Shown here one piece after another: positions 5,772-7,914 of a stretch of DNA of 7,914 nt. A program made the translations under genes and the position numbers. Each line of letters begins with the position of its first letter. The first letter of the stretch is position 1. Source of the stretch: Bacillota bacterium (GTDB lineage: Bacteria; Bacillota; Clostridia; UBA1381); contig JAJPXA010000035.1 of the NCBI GenBank assembly GCA_021205715.1, forward strand, positions 1 to 7,914, given 5' to 3'. The notes under the pieces are model-generated. The model made no database searches, had not been told where the DNA came from, and was given only the letters and a program-made list of their open reading frames with translations.

Positions 5772-7820
5772 TTAATAATTTGTCTGTCCGTCATAGTTGT
5801 CGAGCTTATTTCTTATATTTTCCTGTCTAAGCTCAAGGTCAACATAACCGTCGTCGTCATAAGCGCTGGTCGCTTTAAGCATCGTTTCCTCCGCCCAGTG
5901 ACCGCTGATATCAACGATCGAGTATGTTTCCGGAGTTATCTCTTCGCCGTCCTCGGTTTTAAGAGCCATATATTCTCTGCCGATGATATTGTTAAACAAC
6001 TTGCAGAATTCCGCTCTTGTCATAACTCTGTCCGGCTGGAACTCGGTGTCGCTTACACCGTTCATATAACCGTAAGCCGCCATTATCTCGATATAGGGCT
6101 TATACTCGCTGTCCTCGATATCCGTAAATGCTGTTTCTTCGGTATCGGAAAGGTTCAAGCCGTATACTACGAGCTTCGCAACCTCGCCTCTTGTTACCGA
6201 GCCGACCTCAACGGAATCGATTCCGTCGAACGCGCCCTTGCTCGCAAGATACGCAAGACCGCGCACATACCATGTGTCCGCGTGCTTTGCGATATTGTCC
6301 GTCAAATCGTAGGACTCGCTTGTCGAGCCGTTCTTCTGGTCAATCATTCTCATAAGCATTGACGCAACCTGTTCTCTTGTAACATCGTCGTCGGGGCCCA
6401 TATATATGGGAGTATATCCGTCCTCATCAGCCTCGCCCGGCTCATATCCGAAGATGTACGCGTAACCCAAACCGTAGAGGTCTATCTCCGAACCCGACGG
6501 TAAATCCGGTGCTTCCGTAGGCTCTGTTGTTGCCTCCGGCTCATCGGTGGTTTCCGAAGCGGGAGTTTCCTCAGCCTTTGCCAAAACGGAATCCGACTGA
6601 TAAATTATAGCGCCCGCGCCCGACATATTGAGATCATATGTATGAAGCTGACCGTAAAGAACGGCGCTCTGACCTATGAATGTTGTAGAATTCGGAGCGC
6701 ATACCGTACCCCAAACAACGGTCGACGCCGAAAGCGAAAAGTCACCGCCAACGGTGAAATCACCGATTATAGCGGTAGTGCTTGACGTTGTAAGACTTTT
6801 TCCGGTTATAATATCGGCATTGGCAAAGCTGCCTTGTATACTTATCGTGTCAAAGCTGTCGTCGCAGTCAAGATAGAAATTGATGTTTGTACCGCCGCTT
6901 GCTTGTTCGATTTGCTCTTTCTTCGCGTCGAAATCACTGCCGAACGAAAAATAATCCCAAGTAACATCATTTATGGCGTCTATCGCGCCTTCGGCATTTT
7001 GCGTGTAAAGCTTGATGGTGTCGGAATTTTCTCCGTACCGAACAATATTATTGATATAAACATTAACCTCGTTATCGCCGAGTACAGTCCAATAGCCGTC
7101 GCCGCCCGCGCCATACATATTGAAATTATCAATGACAATGTTAATTGGTCCGTCCGTCGCGTCGATTATAAATCCGTCGTTTGAAATGGCAAGCGTTCCG
7201 AAATGCGTATCCTCAGCCACCGTTATAGGAGCATACTCCGTTGCGGATATCGAGCCTGAAACGTCTACATCAGCCAGCTCCGTAACCTGATACGAGCCGT
7301 TTTCCGCATCCCATGTCCAGTATGAAGTCGGCTGCTTCGCCGTTGTGTTATCTATCTCCGGCACCTCGTAATCGGTGTATACGCACTCAAACGATGTGTC
7401 CGTGTCATAGATTGCGCCGTTATAGTTCGGCTTTGAATCATACATTGTCGTTGTTTCGTCTGTGCCGTTGCTGTCTACTATTTTATAGCCTACAGCCGTG
7501 TACTCACCGGTCGCGCCCGTATAGGTCGTGTCGCCGGTTCCGGAAATGAACAAACCGTCAACCGTGTTGCCCGCGCCGTCGATTACGCTTATTGTTCCGT
7601 TCGAATAAACCGAACCCTCGATGTACATTGTGTTTCCGAGCGTTACATCCGATGCCGCGATTACGGCGAGATTTATTTCACCGTCCGGATCTTCCGATGT
7701 GTAACCCACGCTTTCGTATGTCTGACCGTCATACTCCGACGGCGACAACGCGAATGCCGACATTGACGAAACCGTAATACCGACAGCCGCCAAAATTGAA
7801 ACTAAACTTTTGATTTTCAT
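5772..7820 (-). CDS. Secreted surface protein with C-terminal S-layer homology (SLH) repeats
   Basis: The 682-residue product is probably exported and held on the cell wall through SLH repeats, which in studied cases bind pyruvylated secondary cell wall polymers. Residues 1-24 form a classical signal peptide (MKIK, hydrophobic core, AFA then LS). Residues 25-410 are a beta-rich, Gly/Asn/Asp/Thr-rich ectodomain with no enzymatic motif I recognise. Residues 350-407 contain VWGTVCAPNSTTFIGQ, AVLYG and GAGAIIY, which resemble domains that list surface material as APNA..G....YG..A. Residues 412-443 are a Pro/Thr/Glu-rich linker. The SLH region covers about 447-653: VTREQVASMLMRM (480-492), VTRGEVAKLVVYG (542-554), MTRAEFCKLF (600-609), then a lone first half (DISGHWAEETMLKA, 637-650). 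The mature protein is strongly acidic. The ATG at 7820 follows AAAGGAGA by about 11 bases. It is monocistronic at its 3' end because of the strong terminator. Function beyond surface anchoring is unknown. Confidence 0.9.
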   Translation of the reverse strand: MKIKSLVSILAAVGITVSSMSAFALSPSEYDGQTYESVGYTSEDPDGEINLAVIAASDVTLGNTMYIEGSVYSNGTISVIDGAGNTVDGLFISGTGDTTYTGATGEYTAVGYKIVDSNGTDETTTMYDSKPNYNGAIYDTDTSFECVYTDYEVPEIDNTTAKQPTSYWTWDAENGSYQVTELADVDVSGSISATEYAPITVAEDTHFGTLAISNDGFIIDATDGPINIVIDNFNMYGAGGDGYWTVLGDNEVNVYINNIVRYGENSDTIKLYTQNAEGAIDAINDVTWDYFSFGSDFDAKKEQIEQASGGTNINFYLDCDDSFDTISIQGSFANADIITGKSLTTSSTTAIIGDFTVGGDFSLSASTVVWGTVCAPNSTTFIGQSAVLYGQLHTYDLNMSGAGAIIYQSDSVLAKAEETPASETTDEPEATTEPTEAPDLPSGSEIDLYGLGYAYIFGYEPGEADEDGYTPIYMGPDDDVTREQVASMLMRMIDQKNGSTSESYDLTDNIAKHADTWYVRGLAYLASKGAFDGIDSVEVGSVTRGEVAKLVVYGLNLSDTEETAFTDIEDSEYKPYIEIMAAYGYMNGVSDTEFQPDRVMTRAEFCKLFNNIIGREYMALKTEDGEEITPETYSIVDISGHWAEETMLKATSAYDDDGYVDLELRQENIRNKLDNYDGQTNY

Positions 7821-7826
7821 TTTCTT

Positions 7827-7914
7827 TTACTCTCCTTTATGAAATTTTTTGCTCCCCGATGCGTTCATATACTGCCATTGATTACAGTTCGCTCCGTCAA
7901 AATCAACGTATAAG
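7827..7914 (-). CDS. Possible C-terminal end of an upstream gene (partial)
   Basis: A minus-strand frame stays open from the window edge for 28 codons and stops with TAA at 7827-7829, six bases before the surface protein ATG and in the same frame. It reads YVDFDGANCNQWQYMNAS and then GSKKFHKGE, which is protein-like, and its last codons overlap the ribosome binding site of the next gene. An open run of this length is also expected by chance fairly often. I recognise no family. If it is not coding, the 94 bases are the leader of the surface protein gene, and I see no convincing promoter in them. Confidence 0.25.
   Translation of the reverse strand, partial: LYVDFDGANCNQWQYMNASGSKKFHKGE

Noticed and set aside
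7830..7914. A promoter for the surface protein gene (TTGATT or TTGACG with TAATCA or TATATG)
   Set aside because: Spacers of 16 with a poor -10, or 23, do not make a convincing promoter; the real one may lie beyond the window.

Overview
The window looks like a piece of the chromosome of a Gram-positive anaerobe of the class Clostridia. This rests on the gene order (recX, rimO, pgsA), on canonical AGGAGG-type ribosome binding sites, on a sigma-A type promoter, and on a secreted protein anchored by SLH domains. No tRNA, rRNA, CRISPR, transposon or phage gene is visible. All recognisable genes lie on the minus strand, so the window reads from high to low coordinates.

From the right edge: a possible tail of an upstream gene (7827-7914, weak) is followed by a 682-residue secreted, acidic surface protein with C-terminal SLH repeats (5772-7820). 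That gene ends in a strong rho-independent terminator (5726-5758). Next comes a Cof-type HAD phosphatase (4871-5689). A 94-bp AT-rich gap then carries a clear promoter (4815-4843).

The promoter appears to drive a tightly packed five-gene operon that runs off the left edge: threonine ammonia-lyase (ilvA), an unnamed protein with two HD-type domains, the RecA regulator recX, the S12 methylthiotransferase rimO, and the phosphatidylglycerophosphate synthase pgsA (partial). Gaps are 24 and 18 bp, and two junctions overlap by 35 and 11 bp, which suggests translational coupling. In many Firmicutes rimO-pgsA is followed by cinA and recA. With recX upstream, the operon probably joins RecA control, ribosome modification and phospholipid synthesis. 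The link to ilvA is less usual and has no obvious metabolic logic.

The two most interesting observations are at residue level. The HD protein looks like a tandem duplication of a YfbR-like nucleotidase fold: the C-terminal copy keeps its metal ligands and the N-terminal copy has lost two of them. PgsA has alanine where the third of four invariant motif aspartates should be. There is no gene-free stretch longer than 300 bases.
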